Made by a program: the position numbers and the translations under genes. DNA of 64,000 nucleotides from NCBI RefSeq assembly GCF_014672715.2, contig NZ_CP058566.2:1674001-1738000 (forward strand). The letters are read 5' to 3'. This document shows, piece by piece, positions 35,302-44,247 of this stretch. Position 1 is the stretch's first letter, and every line of letters starts with the position of its first letter. This DNA comes from Dehalogenimonas etheniformans. Lineage in GTDB: Bacteria; Chloroflexota; Dehalococcoidia; Dehalococcoidales; Dehalococcoidaceae. The notes under the pieces are model-generated. The model was not told the DNA's origin. It saw only the letters and a program-made list of their open reading frames with translations, and made no database searches.

Positions 35302-36369
35302 ATGACCATCCATAACGCCACCGTTTTTTGTGACGAATCAGGGAACACCGGTGCCAATCTACTTGATCGGGATCAGCCGCTATTTGTCGTCGGAGGCTGG
35401 TTGGTAAATGATAACTGTCATGAAATGGCGGAGGGTTTGGTAGAAGAGGCGCATAAACTGTTGCACCCACCCGACGGCGAACTTCACGGGGTTCGTCTTT
35501 TGCATACTAGCCGCGGCATCATGGGAATGCGTCAGCTAATCAGAGCGTTATTGATGGTCTACTGTGCCCCCATCTGCCAGATTATCGAAAAACGTTTTTT
35601 ACTCGCAGTAACACTTTATGAATTCTATCTCGATGTTCGTTTCAATAAAAATACGCCAACTTCTATAGATAATGATTGGGAACAAAAACACGTTTTTGGG
35701 GAGGCGGTATACCGGCTACCGGACGATCTTCTAACCCAATTTGCCCAAACGCACTCTTCGTTAGACAAACAACTTGTGTTAGAAACTCTTCGGGACATAA
35801 CTAGAGCTTTAACGCTCCAAAGTGACGACGATTTAGCAAGTCTATTGATAGGGTCAATCCCTTATATCGATGACATCATCGATTATCACAAATTCGGTAG
35901 AACCCATTTTGATTCAATTACTCTGAACGCACCAAATGTAGCTTCATTCCACATGTTTTTTCATAGCTTAGAACAAATAGGGCGTGAAGCTGAAATTCCC
36001 CGCTTAACCTTGATTCACGATGAAAACCCTCAATTCCAGAACACGTTCCAAAAAGTGTTCGAGCATTTTAGAGATGACCCCCGGGATGATTCTTATCGTG
36101 AAGGACCATGGAGTCAGGTATTTCTCGGGTTTAGGTCATTAAAAGACCTCAGATTCGCAAATTCTAAGAACGAACCTCTTTTACAAGCGGCCGATATTTT
36201 CACTTGTATGCTGCATAAATACGCTGTTAACATTTACAAAGGAATTCCCAACTCGCCAACATTAACCGAAGTAGCTGGCATGTTTCTCAAAGAACCACCG
36301 GAATGTCCGGCGATAGTCCGCATAATAACGTCGGATCAATTTTGCACTAAGTTAAAAACCTTCAAATAG
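35302..36369 (+). CDS. DUF3800 domain protein
   Basis: A 355-residue protein with the DUF3800 features: an early CDESGNTG (residues 10-17), FVVGGWLV and a late PLLQAADIFTCMLHKYA (about residues 295-311). The acidic positions suggest an RNase H-like fold with possible nuclease activity. DUF3800 genes are frequent in phage and defence regions, in line with the retron and R-M genes next door. It is separated from the retron end by about 100 bp, so it is probably an independent gene. Activity is inferred. Confidence 0.85.
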   Translation: MTIHNATVFCDESGNTGANLLDRDQPLFVVGGWLVNDNCHEMAEGLVEEAHKLLHPPDGELHGVRLLHTSRGIMGMRQLIRALLMVYCAPICQIIEKRFLLAVTLYEFYLDVRFNKNTPTSIDNDWEQKHVFGEAVYRLPDDLLTQFAQTHSSLDKQLVLETLRDITRALTLQSDDDLASLLIGSIPYIDDIIDYHKFGRTHFDSITLNAPNVASFHMFFHSLEQIGREAEIPRLTLIHDENPQFQNTFQKVFEHFRDDPRDDSYREGPWSQVFLGFRSLKDLRFANSKNEPLLQAADIFTCMLHKYAVNIYKGIPNSPTLTEVAGMFLKEPPECPAIVRIITSDQFCTKLKTFK

Positions 36370-36511
36370 TTCTTATCTGGATGTGTCCTAACGGAAACAT
36401 TCAGGTTCATTCTGAATTCTGTTTTATACGCTCGAGCCAACATTGCTATCAAAAACCAAGACCGAGAGGTCCGTGTCCCAATAATTGATTGGTTTATCTG
36501 GGAAAGATAGA

Positions 36512-36787
36512 ATGGCAGATATCAAAAGGTCAATCGAGGTAAGAATGAGCATCGCCGGATTCGTTATCGGTATCCTTGCTTTCCTGGGTTTCCTGGTCGG
36601 CCTGATCCCTTTCCTGGGTTGGACCAACTGGGTGAATATCCCTTTCGCAATACTCGGCTTCATCCTGAGTTTAGTCGGGGTAACCAGGGGGCCGAATAAG
36701 GGTCTAGGGATTGCGGGTTTAACACTCTGCGCTATCGCGATCGTCGTCGGGGCTTTGAGGCTGGGGGCGGGGGGAGGGATTATTTAG
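36512..36787 (+). CDS. Small membrane protein, 91 aa
   Basis: Start ATG 36512 follows GGGAAAGATAG and is preferred to an in-frame ATG at 36485. Three hydrophobic segments: about residues 12-35 (MSIAGFVIGILAFLGFLVGL), 38-58 and 65-83. The glycine-rich LGFILSLVGVTRGPNKGLGI resembles DUF4190-type proteins. It lies 24 bp before the dehydrogenase-like gene on the same strand. Confidence 0.7.
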   Translation: MADIKRSIEVRMSIAGFVIGILAFLGFLVGLIPFLGWTNWVNIPFAILGFILSLVGVTRGPNKGLGIAGLTLCAIAIVVGALRLGAGGGII

Positions 36788-36811
36788 GTTGTAAACCATA
36801 GGAGGGAATCA

Positions 36812-37918
36812 ATGAAGATCCTCATCCTGGGCGGTTATGGGATGACGGGCAGGCTTCTCGCCCGCTACCTGCTGGAACAAACTGAATGCGAGGTGGTGAT
36901 TGCCGGCCGCCACCTCGACAAAGCACTTTCGTATGCACAGGAGCTAAACTCCAAATTCGAGGGCAACCGCGCATCCGCGGGACGAATCGACGCTTCTTCA
37001 AAAAATGACCTCGTCGAAGGTCTGAGAGGTGTTGACATGCTGGTTGCCGCTGCGCCGACAACCAATTATGCCGAGGTGGTAATCCGCGCCGCTATCGAAT
37101 CCAAAGTGGACTACCTGGATATCCAGCTTGATTCAAAAAAATTCGACCTTTTAATGAGGCTCGACAATGAGATTAAAGAAGCCGGGCTCTGCTTTATTAC
37201 CGAAGCCGGATTTCACCCCGGTCTGCCGAGCGCCATGGTCCGTTACGCTGCGGCCAACCTTGACCGGCTGGATAGCGCCGTAGTCGGGTGCTATCTGAAT
37301 ATGGGGCGGAGTTTGCCATATTCGGAAGCCGTCGACGAGTTGATGGAGGTTTTCCAGCATTACCAGGCCCAGGTATTCAAAAACGGCCAATGGACAAAAA
37401 GGAGTTCGTACGATACCCGGAAGATCGATTTCGGCGGGGAGATCGGCAGGAGAACCTGTTTTTCGATGTTCTTCGAGGAAATCCGCAACCTGCCAGCTAC
37501 ATACCCGACTCTGAAGGATATTGGCGTTTATATCTCCAGTTCCCACTGGTTTGTCGATTGGATCATCACACCGGTGGTGATGGCGGGATTGAAGGTGGCT
37601 CCGCGGCGAGGACTGCGCCCAATGGGGAAGTTGATGTGGTGGGGCATGCAGACTTTCCCCACGCCACCGTATCTGGTGATGCTGCAGGCGGAGGCGGCGG
37701 GAACAAAGGGCGAAAAACCAGCTACATTCAAAGCGAAAATCTCCCATGCCGATGGATATGAGCTCACAGCGATCCCCGTAGTTGCCTGCCTGAAGCAGTA
37801 CCTCGATGGGTCAATCCGACGTCCTGGAGTGTGGATGATGGGGCAACTCGCCGAGCCCACACGGCTCTTTGATGATGTTAAAACGATGGGTGTCATCGTT
37901 TCAAGCACCATGAATTAG
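36812..37918 (+). CDS. Saccharopine dehydrogenase family protein
   Basis: A 368-residue protein with an N-terminal Rossmann fold: MKILILGGYGMTGRLLARYL (GxGxxG variant at residues 7-12) and VVIAGRHLDKA, typical of the NADP-binding domain of saccharopine dehydrogenase-like proteins. VDYLDIQLD and FITEAGFHPGLPSAM follow the family pattern. Substrate unknown: such proteins act on amino-acid or lipid-linked substrates. The start follows GGAGGG. It is probably co-transcribed with the small membrane protein upstream. Confidence 0.85.
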   Translation: MKILILGGYGMTGRLLARYLLEQTECEVVIAGRHLDKALSYAQELNSKFEGNRASAGRIDASSKNDLVEGLRGVDMLVAAAPTTNYAEVVIRAAIESKVDYLDIQLDSKKFDLLMRLDNEIKEAGLCFITEAGFHPGLPSAMVRYAAANLDRLDSAVVGCYLNMGRSLPYSEAVDELMEVFQHYQAQVFKNGQWTKRSSYDTRKIDFGGEIGRRTCFSMFFEEIRNLPATYPTLKDIGVYISSSHWFVDWIITPVVMAGLKVAPRRGLRPMGKLMWWGMQTFPTPPYLVMLQAEAAGTKGEKPATFKAKISHADGYELTAIPVVACLKQYLDGSIRRPGVWMMGQLAEPTRLFDDVKTMGVIVSSTMN

Positions 37919-38022
37919 AACTGGCAGCCGGCTCCATGATGAGTATCAGGCGGAGCGATTATCCAGGTCGGAAAAAGCGGGTGGGCTGCTATTCAAAGAC
38001 TTGAAAAAACCGAGTGGGCTTT

Positions 38023-38514
38023 TCAAGATCGAAGAACTTCTTCAATGCGGGATACGAAGTTCAATGTCCCTTCTTCAATTTGTTTTTTAAGGGAACCCAG
38101 GTTATCGAAGTCCGGATGTGGAGCAACGTTGTATATCAGGATAGCGTCGATACCTTTTCCCGGGGTCACGACCCGATATTCCCCCCAATCTCTTCCCTTG
38201 AGCAATTCCCAGTATTTCGCCTGAACCTGCCGGTTGGCTGCGGCAAGCCAAACTTCAAAACTGGCGGTGCTGTGGATGAAAACTACAGCGATCTTGAGTT
38301 GCCGGGTTTTCAGCGACGGCGGGACGAGCGCAAAATAGGTCATATCCAGGTACCCCGGATATAAGCCCGAGGAAACACCCAATTGAGGACAGTTTCTGTT
38401 GAATTGTGCTTTCAAATCATTCATGAATTCCATCAAGCCACGGTAGACTCGCTGGATACCACCCTTAGCAAGTTGCTCCCGATAGTCAGCGACATAATCT
38501 GAAAACGTTGTCAT
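38023..38514 (-). CDS. DUF7000-like hypothetical protein, 163 aa
   Basis: Start ATG 38514 follows AGGAG at 5 bases; an upstream ATG at 38532 is less likely. The sequence runs LMEFMNDLKAQFNR, then GYLDMTYFALVPPSLK, then KIAVVFIHSTASFEVWL and NRQVQAKYWELLKG. This pattern recurs in a family of small proteins listed as DUF7000. No catalytic motif is evident. It is a single gene, convergent with the upstream dehydrogenase-like gene. Confidence 0.7.
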   Translation of the reverse strand: MTTFSDYVADYREQLAKGGIQRVYRGLMEFMNDLKAQFNRNCPQLGVSSGLYPGYLDMTYFALVPPSLKTRQLKIAVVFIHSTASFEVWLAAANRQVQAKYWELLKGRDWGEYRVVTPGKGIDAILIYNVAPHPDFDNLGSLKKQIEEGTLNFVSRIEEVLRS

Positions 38515-38593
38515 CTCATCTCCTGAAGGCAATTCCGCAGTGGGCTAAATTATAGCACCGGAAGAACAGATTGCGGGCGACTGTTCCAACATA

Positions 38594-38660
38594 GCGGGCG
38601 ACCCACTGGGTCGCCCCTACCGAAATTTCTTGGATTGGTGCCGGGGAGGACGATTGCCAC
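38594..38660 (+). repeat. Dispersed intergenic repeat, copy 2
   Basis: Nearly the same as 27622-27690: a GGGCGACCcactGGGTCGCCC hairpin, then CTACCGAAATTTCTTGGAT and GAGGACGATTGCCACG. It lies upstream of the membrane protein at 38723. Confidence 0.8.
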
Positions 38661-38722
38661 GTTTCGTGAGATTTACCATATAATCTAGAAGAGTATTATT
38701 ATCGGACTTTCGGGGTACAAAT

Positions 38723-39727
38723 ATGGAAATTTCGCCAGAAGAACGAAGGAAAATATACGAGGAAGAAAAGGCCAGGATTGAAAGGGAATCGCAGACGTCG
38801 GTAAAACCGACAGACTCTTCCCAGAAAACAAGCACGGGGCTTTCACCGAATATCGAGGCATTTCTGTGCTACCTAGGTATGTGGGTTACCGGCGTCATTT
38901 TTCTCATCATCGAACAAAAAAACGCCAAAGTCCGTTTCCACGCCACCCAATCCATCCTGATCTTCGGTCCGCTCTCAGTTGCAGGATGGATCCTCGGCTG
39001 GATCCCGGTCTCAGGCGGGGTCATTTCATTTATCGTGTCTATCGTGGCTCTTGTGCTCTGGATAGTCTTAATGGTCAAAACTTACCGGGGCGAAGAGTTT
39101 GAAATACCCGTAGTCAGCAACCTGGCCAGACAATTGACGGGAATATCCGGTACTTCAACTTCTCTAAGCAACAGCGCTCAAACCGCAAGCGCGGAAAATG
39201 CTTCAAAGCCGGCAACGGACTCCCAGAAGTATGTGCCGGGGAGCCGGGCGGGGAGGCTCGTTGGTTCCAGCATTTCAATCGCATGGTGCTCGGCATTGCT
39301 GATATTCATGAATTTCTACCACCAGTACATTGCTATTTACCACGGAAGTACTTCGAACGGCGTCACGATATGGACCAGGGATCCAATTCTGAACCAGGAT
39401 TTTCACCAATGGTTGCCGATACTTAATGTCGCGCTGTTTGTGGGTATAGCAGGAAATATCATGACCATTATTTGGGATAAATACCTGCTCCGGGAACCTG
39501 TCAAGATGGTTATCGACATTTTTTCCCTCGCCGCGATCATCAGCCTGATAAACATTTTCCCATTCGATTTCAGTTCGTTCCCGGACGCCATTTCAATCGA
39601 TGCCACGCGGGTCGGAGTGAGAGTGGTATTGATATTAGCGGCGGTCGGCACGGGAATCGGCATACTGGTCCGATTCATTAAATTTGTCGCAAATCTTTCC
39701 ACGGGCAAAACAAGTTATCATCCGTGA
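38723..39727 (+). CDS. Membrane protein with DUF4870-like domain, 334 aa
   Basis: A charged N-terminal helix (EERRKIYEEEKARIERE) and linker are followed by a DUF4870/Tic20-like block: FLCYLGMWVTGVIFLIIEQ, KVRFHATQSILIFG and a third helix to about residue 117. After a Ser/Thr-rich linker there are four more hydrophobic helices (about 185-325). The double arrangement is uncommon for DUF4870 proteins and may be a fusion. The ribosome site is weak. It overlaps the convergent 39718 gene by 10 bp. Confidence 0.75.
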   Translation: MEISPEERRKIYEEEKARIERESQTSVKPTDSSQKTSTGLSPNIEAFLCYLGMWVTGVIFLIIEQKNAKVRFHATQSILIFGPLSVAGWILGWIPVSGGVISFIVSIVALVLWIVLMVKTYRGEEFEIPVVSNLARQLTGISGTSTSLSNSAQTASAENASKPATDSQKYVPGSRAGRLVGSSISIAWCSALLIFMNFYHQYIAIYHGSTSNGVTIWTRDPILNQDFHQWLPILNVALFVGIAGNIMTIIWDKYLLREPVKMVIDIFSLAAIISLINIFPFDFSSFPDAISIDATRVGVRVVLILAAVGTGIGILVRFIKFVANLSTGKTSYHP

Positions 39728-40959
39728 AGACCTGTGTTTTTCCATGAAACCTTTTGCTTCTTGAGGGTCGCTGTGACTTTATCCAGGTGGGTGAAGCGGA
39801 AGGAAAAATGGGCTTCGAGCCGGGATAAATGGTCGCTACCGAAGAACTCCCGGCTGAGGTAGGCGGCGCCGATCATCAATTGGGCGACGCTCATGCGGAT
39901 GACTTGTTTCAAGGGATCGATACCGGGCGCCGAGAACGCATCGAGATCGTCCATCACCTTCCTCCCGAAGGCGATAGCCCGGTTGGCGAGCGATTCCAGG
40001 GCCCGGGAATCTTTCGCTGCCAGGCAAAATAAAGTGACGTTGCCGCCCTTGAGGTCTGGCTTCAGGTCTTGAAGATCATCGACCAGTTGTAGAAAAATGC
40101 CCAGCCCGAAAATGAATCTAACCTGCTGCGGAGTGAGCCTGTTCTCAGCGATGAGATAAGCATCCGCAAGCACCGAAGAGCCGCCCTTTTCGAGGGTTAT
40201 TGCCAGTACATCATCCCTAACAGGCTGTTTTATGCCTTCCAAATCCAAGCTTTTGGATTGGGCGCGGTGAATGGCTAACAGGCTGTCATAAACCTGGGGC
40301 ATAAGCTCGCGGTCTTTTTCAGACTCGATCGTCGCCACCAGCGAAAATATCTGTTTTTCGTGCCGGTTGGCCGGGGCGACAATTTCTCCGGCAAGCCGGC
40401 GTCCGAAGCGACCGTTGAATTCCCGTTTGGTTGCCGCCGGGATCCTGGGGTTGTCGAGGTAGTTATCGGAATAGGGATACAGCATGCTGTAAGCAAAAAC
40501 CGCAGGCGTCAGACGGCACTGTTGACCTAGCATCAATTGCAGAGTGTTCATCACGCCGACGTTCCGGGAGGCTTGAAAGGTCTCAGCATCCGATATAGAT
40601 CGATGCGTTCGGGCTGTTCGCGCGAACTGGACAAGGGATTGGGGCATACCGCGCTGGAGGAGGATTTCAAGGTGGGCGGGGGTTAAGTCGAATGCGTCCT
40701 GGCCAAGCTGGGCTAGACCGATGAGCATGCGGGCTTCAAGAAGGGAGAAACCTTCTGGGGTTGTGAAGGGATGCCGGAATTCCTCCAGAGCCTGGTCCAG
40801 GAAACGGTCAAGATGCGATTCTCGAACGGCGTGAACGGCGTCATCAATCGCAGGGCCTAAATCGACGTCTTCTCCCGCCTCCATCCAGATGCGGGTGAAA
40901 TCGCCCACCAGTTGGGCGATGGGCGGATCGATGACGCTTTTCAATGAATCAATCGCCAT
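39718..40959 (-). CDS. All-helical protein resembling isoprenoid-synthase fold, 413 aa
   Basis: Helical throughout. YPYSDNYLDNP (about residues 161-171) and GIFLQLVDDLQDLKPDLKGG (about residues 288-307) resemble the two Asp-rich Mg-diphosphate motifs of polyprenyl synthases, the second being especially close. The first motif is not a clean DDxxD. So the fold is likely that of terpenoid synthases, but activity may differ or be lost. It is alone and leftward. No partner gene of isoprenoid metabolism is adjacent. Confidence 0.55.
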   Translation of the reverse strand: MAIDSLKSVIDPPIAQLVGDFTRIWMEAGEDVDLGPAIDDAVHAVRESHLDRFLDQALEEFRHPFTTPEGFSLLEARMLIGLAQLGQDAFDLTPAHLEILLQRGMPQSLVQFARTARTHRSISDAETFQASRNVGVMNTLQLMLGQQCRLTPAVFAYSMLYPYSDNYLDNPRIPAATKREFNGRFGRRLAGEIVAPANRHEKQIFSLVATIESEKDRELMPQVYDSLLAIHRAQSKSLDLEGIKQPVRDDVLAITLEKGGSSVLADAYLIAENRLTPQQVRFIFGLGIFLQLVDDLQDLKPDLKGGNVTLFCLAAKDSRALESLANRAIAFGRKVMDDLDAFSAPGIDPLKQVIRMSVAQLMIGAAYLSREFFGSDHLSRLEAHFSFRFTHLDKVTATLKKQKVSWKNTGLHG

Positions 40960-41137
40960 TACCTAAAGTATTCTCGATACGCTGAATGTTACCACGACAG
41001 CGGGGCGGGGGATAGGGGGAGCCTGTTTAAAAATCCTCCCCTTCAATAGCGGCAGGCAATCGGCCGTTTGCTCTATAGGGTCTTGATAATGCCTAAACAT
41101 AGTGATACTTTTATAGACAGCAAAGAAGGTGACCAAC

Positions 41138-41443
41138 ATGCGGAAAAAGATCGTTTTCCCCATTTGTATAATCGTAGTGCTGATCGCGATTGGAATATTG
41201 GCAGTTCCCGTGTTCGCAGATGATTCCCCGATTAAACCGCCTCCCACAACGGACGCACCAAGGGTGAAAGTGCCACCCGTGACAGTCGATGGACCGAGGG
41301 TGAAGTTGCCTCCCACTTCGGTTGCGCCCCCAAGAGTGAAATTGTCTCCAACTACTATAGAATCCCCCAGGGTGAAGGTACCTTCGGCAACTGTCGAACC
41401 ACCGAGGGTTAAGCTCCCTCCCCCCAGCGTCCCCTCAAAATAG
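41138..41443 (+). CDS. Secreted or anchored short protein with 12-residue repeats
   Basis: ATG 41138 follows AGAAGG; GTG 41129 is an alternative. The N-terminus is a signal peptide or anchor (IVFPICIIVVLIAIGILAV, then PVFA-DD). The rest is five tandem 12-residue repeats of type PRVK(L/V)(P/S)xxTVxx, for example PRVKLPPTSVAP and PRVKVPSATVEP, giving an extended basic/proline-rich chain, perhaps cell-surface. A strong terminator follows 25 bp after the stop. A longer leftward frame on the opposite strand is a shadow of the repeat. Confidence 0.7.
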   Translation: MRKKIVFPICIIVVLIAIGILAVPVFADDSPIKPPPTTDAPRVKVPPVTVDGPRVKLPPTSVAPPRVKLSPTTIESPRVKVPSATVEPPRVKLPPPSVPSK

Positions 41444-41468
41444 CAGCTGGTTCGGACTAATAGTCTAT

Positions 41469-41499
41469 GGAATGCCGGGACCAAAAGTCCTGGCATTCC
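41469..41499 (+). terminator. Terminator after the repeat protein
   Basis: Stem GGAATGCCgGGAC/GTCCtGGCATTCC with loop CAAAA, followed by CTTGTTTT. Confidence 0.85.
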
Positions 41500-41549
41500 C
41501 TTGTTTTCGACGAACCCGTCACAGAAATACGATTGGTGCCGGTTTGGGG

Positions 41550-41699
41550 GGCGGGGAGTTGCTGCACGGCTTTTTGGCTGAATTGCACAATACGCCCGAC
41601 AAAACGGTCAAGGATTTCGTCAATCACCTGTCATTAAGATGGAACGTCATTTACCGCTACCAGGGAGCGGCAAAAGCCCAGAAAATGCCTATCGAATAG
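41550..41699 (+). pseudogene. 5'-truncated copy of the GGELLHGFLAELH protein
   Basis: It encodes GGELLHGFLAELHNTPD, then FVNHLSLRWNVIYR, matching the 69-residue protein at 43361 over about 45 residues. The normal N-terminus is missing. The frame extends upstream only into the terminator hairpin, so no sensible start exists. Confidence 0.65.
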
Positions 41700-41720
41700 A
41701 CATTACTTTCGGGCTGGTTC

Positions 41721-41747
41721 AAGAAGGGAGCTTTGAGCTCCCTTCTT
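41721..41747 (+). terminator. Terminator with 12-bp stem
   Basis: AAGAAGGGAGCT/AGCTCCCTTCTT with a 3-base loop and a following TTTT. It separates the truncated copy from the glycosylase gene. Confidence 0.9.
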
Positions 41748-41814
41748 TTTTGTCCCTTCGATTTTTGCCGTTCCATACGAGCAAACACTTGGACGTGATA
41801 TTATCAAAATGTAA

Positions 41815-42729
41815 ATGAAATTTAGCATCGATGCAACACCGCCTTTTCGCCTCGATCTCACGGTGTGGGCACTCCGGAGACGAGACAAGAACATCGTCGA
41901 TCGATGGGACGGGAGTCGGTATTCGCGCACGTGGGTTTATGATGGGAAAATCATCCTTATCAACCTCACGCAAACGGGAACCGAAGCGCATCCAAAAGTC
42001 ATCGCAGAGCTAAAAAGCAAATCCGATCTTCCCCCTGATTTTGAAAAAGAAATCAGACAATGGGCACTCAAAGTCCTGGGACTAAATGTCGACCTTGGCC
42101 TCTTCTATAAACTAACCGAATTCAACGCGATCATCGCCCGTTTAGCCAGGGAGTTCAAGGGTGTCAAACCGCCGCGTTTCCCATCCATTTTCGAAGCCAT
42201 GGTTAATGCCATCGCCTGCCAGCAGGTATCGCTGGACGCCGGGATACAGATACTCAACCGTTTGTGTGTTCAATTCGGCGCAAGATTCGAAGAAAATGAG
42301 GGCGTTTTATATGCCTTCCCGCGACCAGAAGATCTGGCCAATGCATCCGAAGCAGAAATCAAGAAAGCCGGTTTCAGCAGTCAAAAAGCCCGATCGATTA
42401 AGGCGTTAGCGACAACGATACAAGAAAAAACCATGAACCTCAATGAGTTGGAAAGGATGCCTAACGAGTCTATCGTCAAGTGCCTCATGGAAATCCGTGG
42501 CATCGGTCGATGGTCAGCGGAATATGCACTCCTGAGGGGGTTGGGGAGGCTGGACAGTTTTCCTGGAGACGACGTCGGTGCAGGCAACAACCTCCAGCGA
42601 ATGTTCAGCCTTGACGCTAAGCCGGACTACGAACAAATAAAAGATTTAACTTCCGCATGGCAGCCATACCAGGGCATGGTTTATTTCCATTTGCTGCTCG
42701 AGCGGCTGCGATCACGAGGCCTGATATGA
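41815..42729 (+). CDS. DNA-3-methyladenine glycosylase II (AlkA-like)
   Basis: A 304-residue base-excision repair glycosylase that removes alkylated purines. The HhH-GPD core spans about 110-280: FEAMVNAIACQQVSLDAG, the hairpin LMEIRGIGRWSAEYALLRG and the catalytic Asp in FPGDDVG (about 248-254). The N-terminal 100 residues match the AlkA beta domain. The stop overlaps the next start as ATGA, so it is co-translated with the DUF488 gene. The call is firm at family level. Confidence 0.92.
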   Translation: MKFSIDATPPFRLDLTVWALRRRDKNIVDRWDGSRYSRTWVYDGKIILINLTQTGTEAHPKVIAELKSKSDLPPDFEKEIRQWALKVLGLNVDLGLFYKLTEFNAIIARLAREFKGVKPPRFPSIFEAMVNAIACQQVSLDAGIQILNRLCVQFGARFEENEGVLYAFPRPEDLANASEAEIKKAGFSSQKARSIKALATTIQEKTMNLNELERMPNESIVKCLMEIRGIGRWSAEYALLRGLGRLDSFPGDDVGAGNNLQRMFSLDAKPDYEQIKDLTSAWQPYQGMVYFHLLLERLRSRGLI

Positions 42730-43253
42730 ACGTAACTGTGTTCACTATCGGTCATTCGACCCGCACAATCGACGAGTTTGTGAAAATCCTCAATGCGTTC
42801 AATGTCCAAACTGTTGCAGACGTGAGAACCATCCCGGGATCAGCGCGTAATCCGCAATTCAACGCCGAAACCCTGGCATCGTCGCTGTCCCACGACAACA
42901 TCGAATATATCCACCTCGCGGGGTTGGGAGGCCTTAGAAAACCAAGCAAAACATCAATCAACACCGCATGGCGGAACGCGTCATTCCGCGGCTACGCCGA
43001 TTACATGCAAACCGCGCAGTTCGAGGAGAGCCTGGATGAGTTGATCGGCATCGCCCGCCAGAAGATCACTGCAATAATGTGTTCGGAGGCGGTGCCGTGG
43101 CGCTGCCACCGGTCTCTCATCGGGGACGCGCTAGTGGTGCGGGGTTTTCAAGTCCAGGATATCTTTAGCGCGATTATCACCAAACCCCACGAAATCACCT
43201 CCTGGGCAAAGGTAGAAGGCCAAAAGATAACGTATCCGGGAATCCCTGGTTGA
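42726..43253 (+). CDS. DUF488 family protein
   Basis: A 175-residue protein from ATG 42726. It shows the family's TIGHSTRTIDEFVKIL, VADVRTIPGSARNPQFN, YIHLAGLGGLRKP and the late IMCSEAVPWRCHRSLI with two cysteines. DUF488 proteins may act in nucleic acid repair or stress. The 4-bp overlap with the AlkA gene supports a shared repair role. The biochemical function is unknown. Confidence 0.9.
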   Translation: MNVTVFTIGHSTRTIDEFVKILNAFNVQTVADVRTIPGSARNPQFNAETLASSLSHDNIEYIHLAGLGGLRKPSKTSINTAWRNASFRGYADYMQTAQFEESLDELIGIARQKITAIMCSEAVPWRCHRSLIGDALVVRGFQVQDIFSAIITKPHEITSWAKVEGQKITYPGIPG

Positions 43254-43329
43254 CGGTGGAAATATATTAGCGGGGCCAAATTTCAACGCCAAAATCGTTG
43301 ACATCGGTATCTTCTGGGACTAAAGTGGT

Positions 43330-43350
43330 TTCAGTCATTGTTTGACTGAA
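43330..43350 (+). promoter_or_regulatory. Hairpin abutting the ribosome site of the 43361 gene
   Basis: TTCAGTCA-ttgtt-TGACTGAA ends at the AAGGAG ribosome site and partly covers it. It could limit translation of the small gene. There is no T-run, so it is not a terminator. Confidence 0.45.
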
Positions 43351-43360
43351 GGAGTTGGAT

Positions 43361-43570
43361 ATGGGCACCTCAATCGATTATCAAAAAGTCATGACAGAGG
43401 TGGTTTATATCAATTTACCGGGCCCCGCTGAACCGGAACCAGGGATGAGCGGCGGGGAGTTGCTGCACGGCTTTTTAGCTGAGCTGCACGATACGCCTGA
43501 TCCGGCAATCAACGTATTTGTGAACGAATTATGCCTGCGGTGGAATGTCCACTTCCGGCAGCAGCCCTGA
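43361..43570 (+). CDS. Small GGELLHGFLAELH-type protein, 69 aa
   Basis: ATG 43361 follows GAAGGAG. The core GGELLHGFLAELHDTPD and FVNELCLRWNVHFR is almost identical to the truncated copy at 41550, so the domain is under constraint. The N-terminus is YQKVMTEVVYINLPGP. No known family was recognised; the helix plus RWNV ending looks like a small adaptor or regulator. It is convergent with the UPF0489 gene. Confidence 0.6.
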   Translation: MGTSIDYQKVMTEVVYINLPGPAEPEPGMSGGELLHGFLAELHDTPDPAINVFVNELCLRWNVHFRQQP

Positions 43571-43581
43571 AAACTCAGACG

Positions 43582-44247
43582 CTAGACCATCTTCATATAG
43601 CTTGATATCAAAGGTATCAAGGCATCGCTTGCCACCGGGGTAAAGGCCGGCGACTTACTCAAGATCAGGCAGTCGAAAGGCTGGCGAGTCTGGAAATGAT
43701 GGCGGGACAATACCTCAAACGGGCACCCGGGGCCCCAATCCCGCTGAACAATTCCCGGCTGTCCCTTTTCCACACCCTGCGCACCACTTTTCGATCGCAT
43801 AGGTGGTTCATGCAAAGGAACCCAAGTAAGGGAGGCAACCCATCCCATAGCTATGGCGTAGCTAAGGTAATTGCCCGAGTGTACGTAGTCATCTTCAAAA
43901 ACAGCCGGACTTTGTACCGGATCAACATAAAGCCTGCCTTCGACCAGGTAAATCCCTCCCCTGATTGACAAGTCCGGGTGGGCATCGACGTGAATGACAT
44001 CGAAAGGCACCCTGAGATAACCGGAATCGATCAATTCTTGCCAAAACCTCAGGACCAGATCGTGGCTTTCTATTACTCTGCCGATGACTGGTACCTCCAA
44101 TGATAAGCCGCAATTATTTTCGAGAAAACTGCGAACCCGCCGAGGCTGCCAGGGCCGATAATTTTCGCCGAGTCTCAGCGCGTCATCGCCTGAATAATAC
44201 GCGTCCCGATTCAGGAAAAAATCCAAATCGATGTCAAGGCAGCGCAT
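43582..44247 (-). CDS. UPF0489 family protein (arginase-like fold)
   Basis: ATG 44247 with AGAGG upstream gives 221 residues. Family motifs: LDIDLDFFLN at the N-terminus, FDVIHVDAHPDLS at about residues 84-96 and VHSGNYLSYAIAMGW. The Asp/His clusters resemble the metal site of arginase-like hydrolases. The substrate is not known. It stands alone, divergent from hsp20. Confidence 0.82.
   Translation of the reverse strand: MRCLDIDLDFFLNRDAYYSGDDALRLGENYRPWQPRRVRSFLENNCGLSLEVPVIGRVIESHDLVLRFWQELIDSGYLRVPFDVIHVDAHPDLSIRGGIYLVEGRLYVDPVQSPAVFEDDYVHSGNYLSYAIAMGWVASLTWVPLHEPPMRSKSGAQGVEKGQPGIVQRDWGPGCPFEVLSRHHFQTRQPFDCLILSKSPAFTPVASDALIPLISSYMKMV

Noticed and set aside
40963-41496. 177-codon leftward frame opposite the PRVK repeat protein
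   Set aside because: Its repeats are the mirror of the 36-bp repeats; the rightward frame has a signal peptide, ribosome site and terminator.
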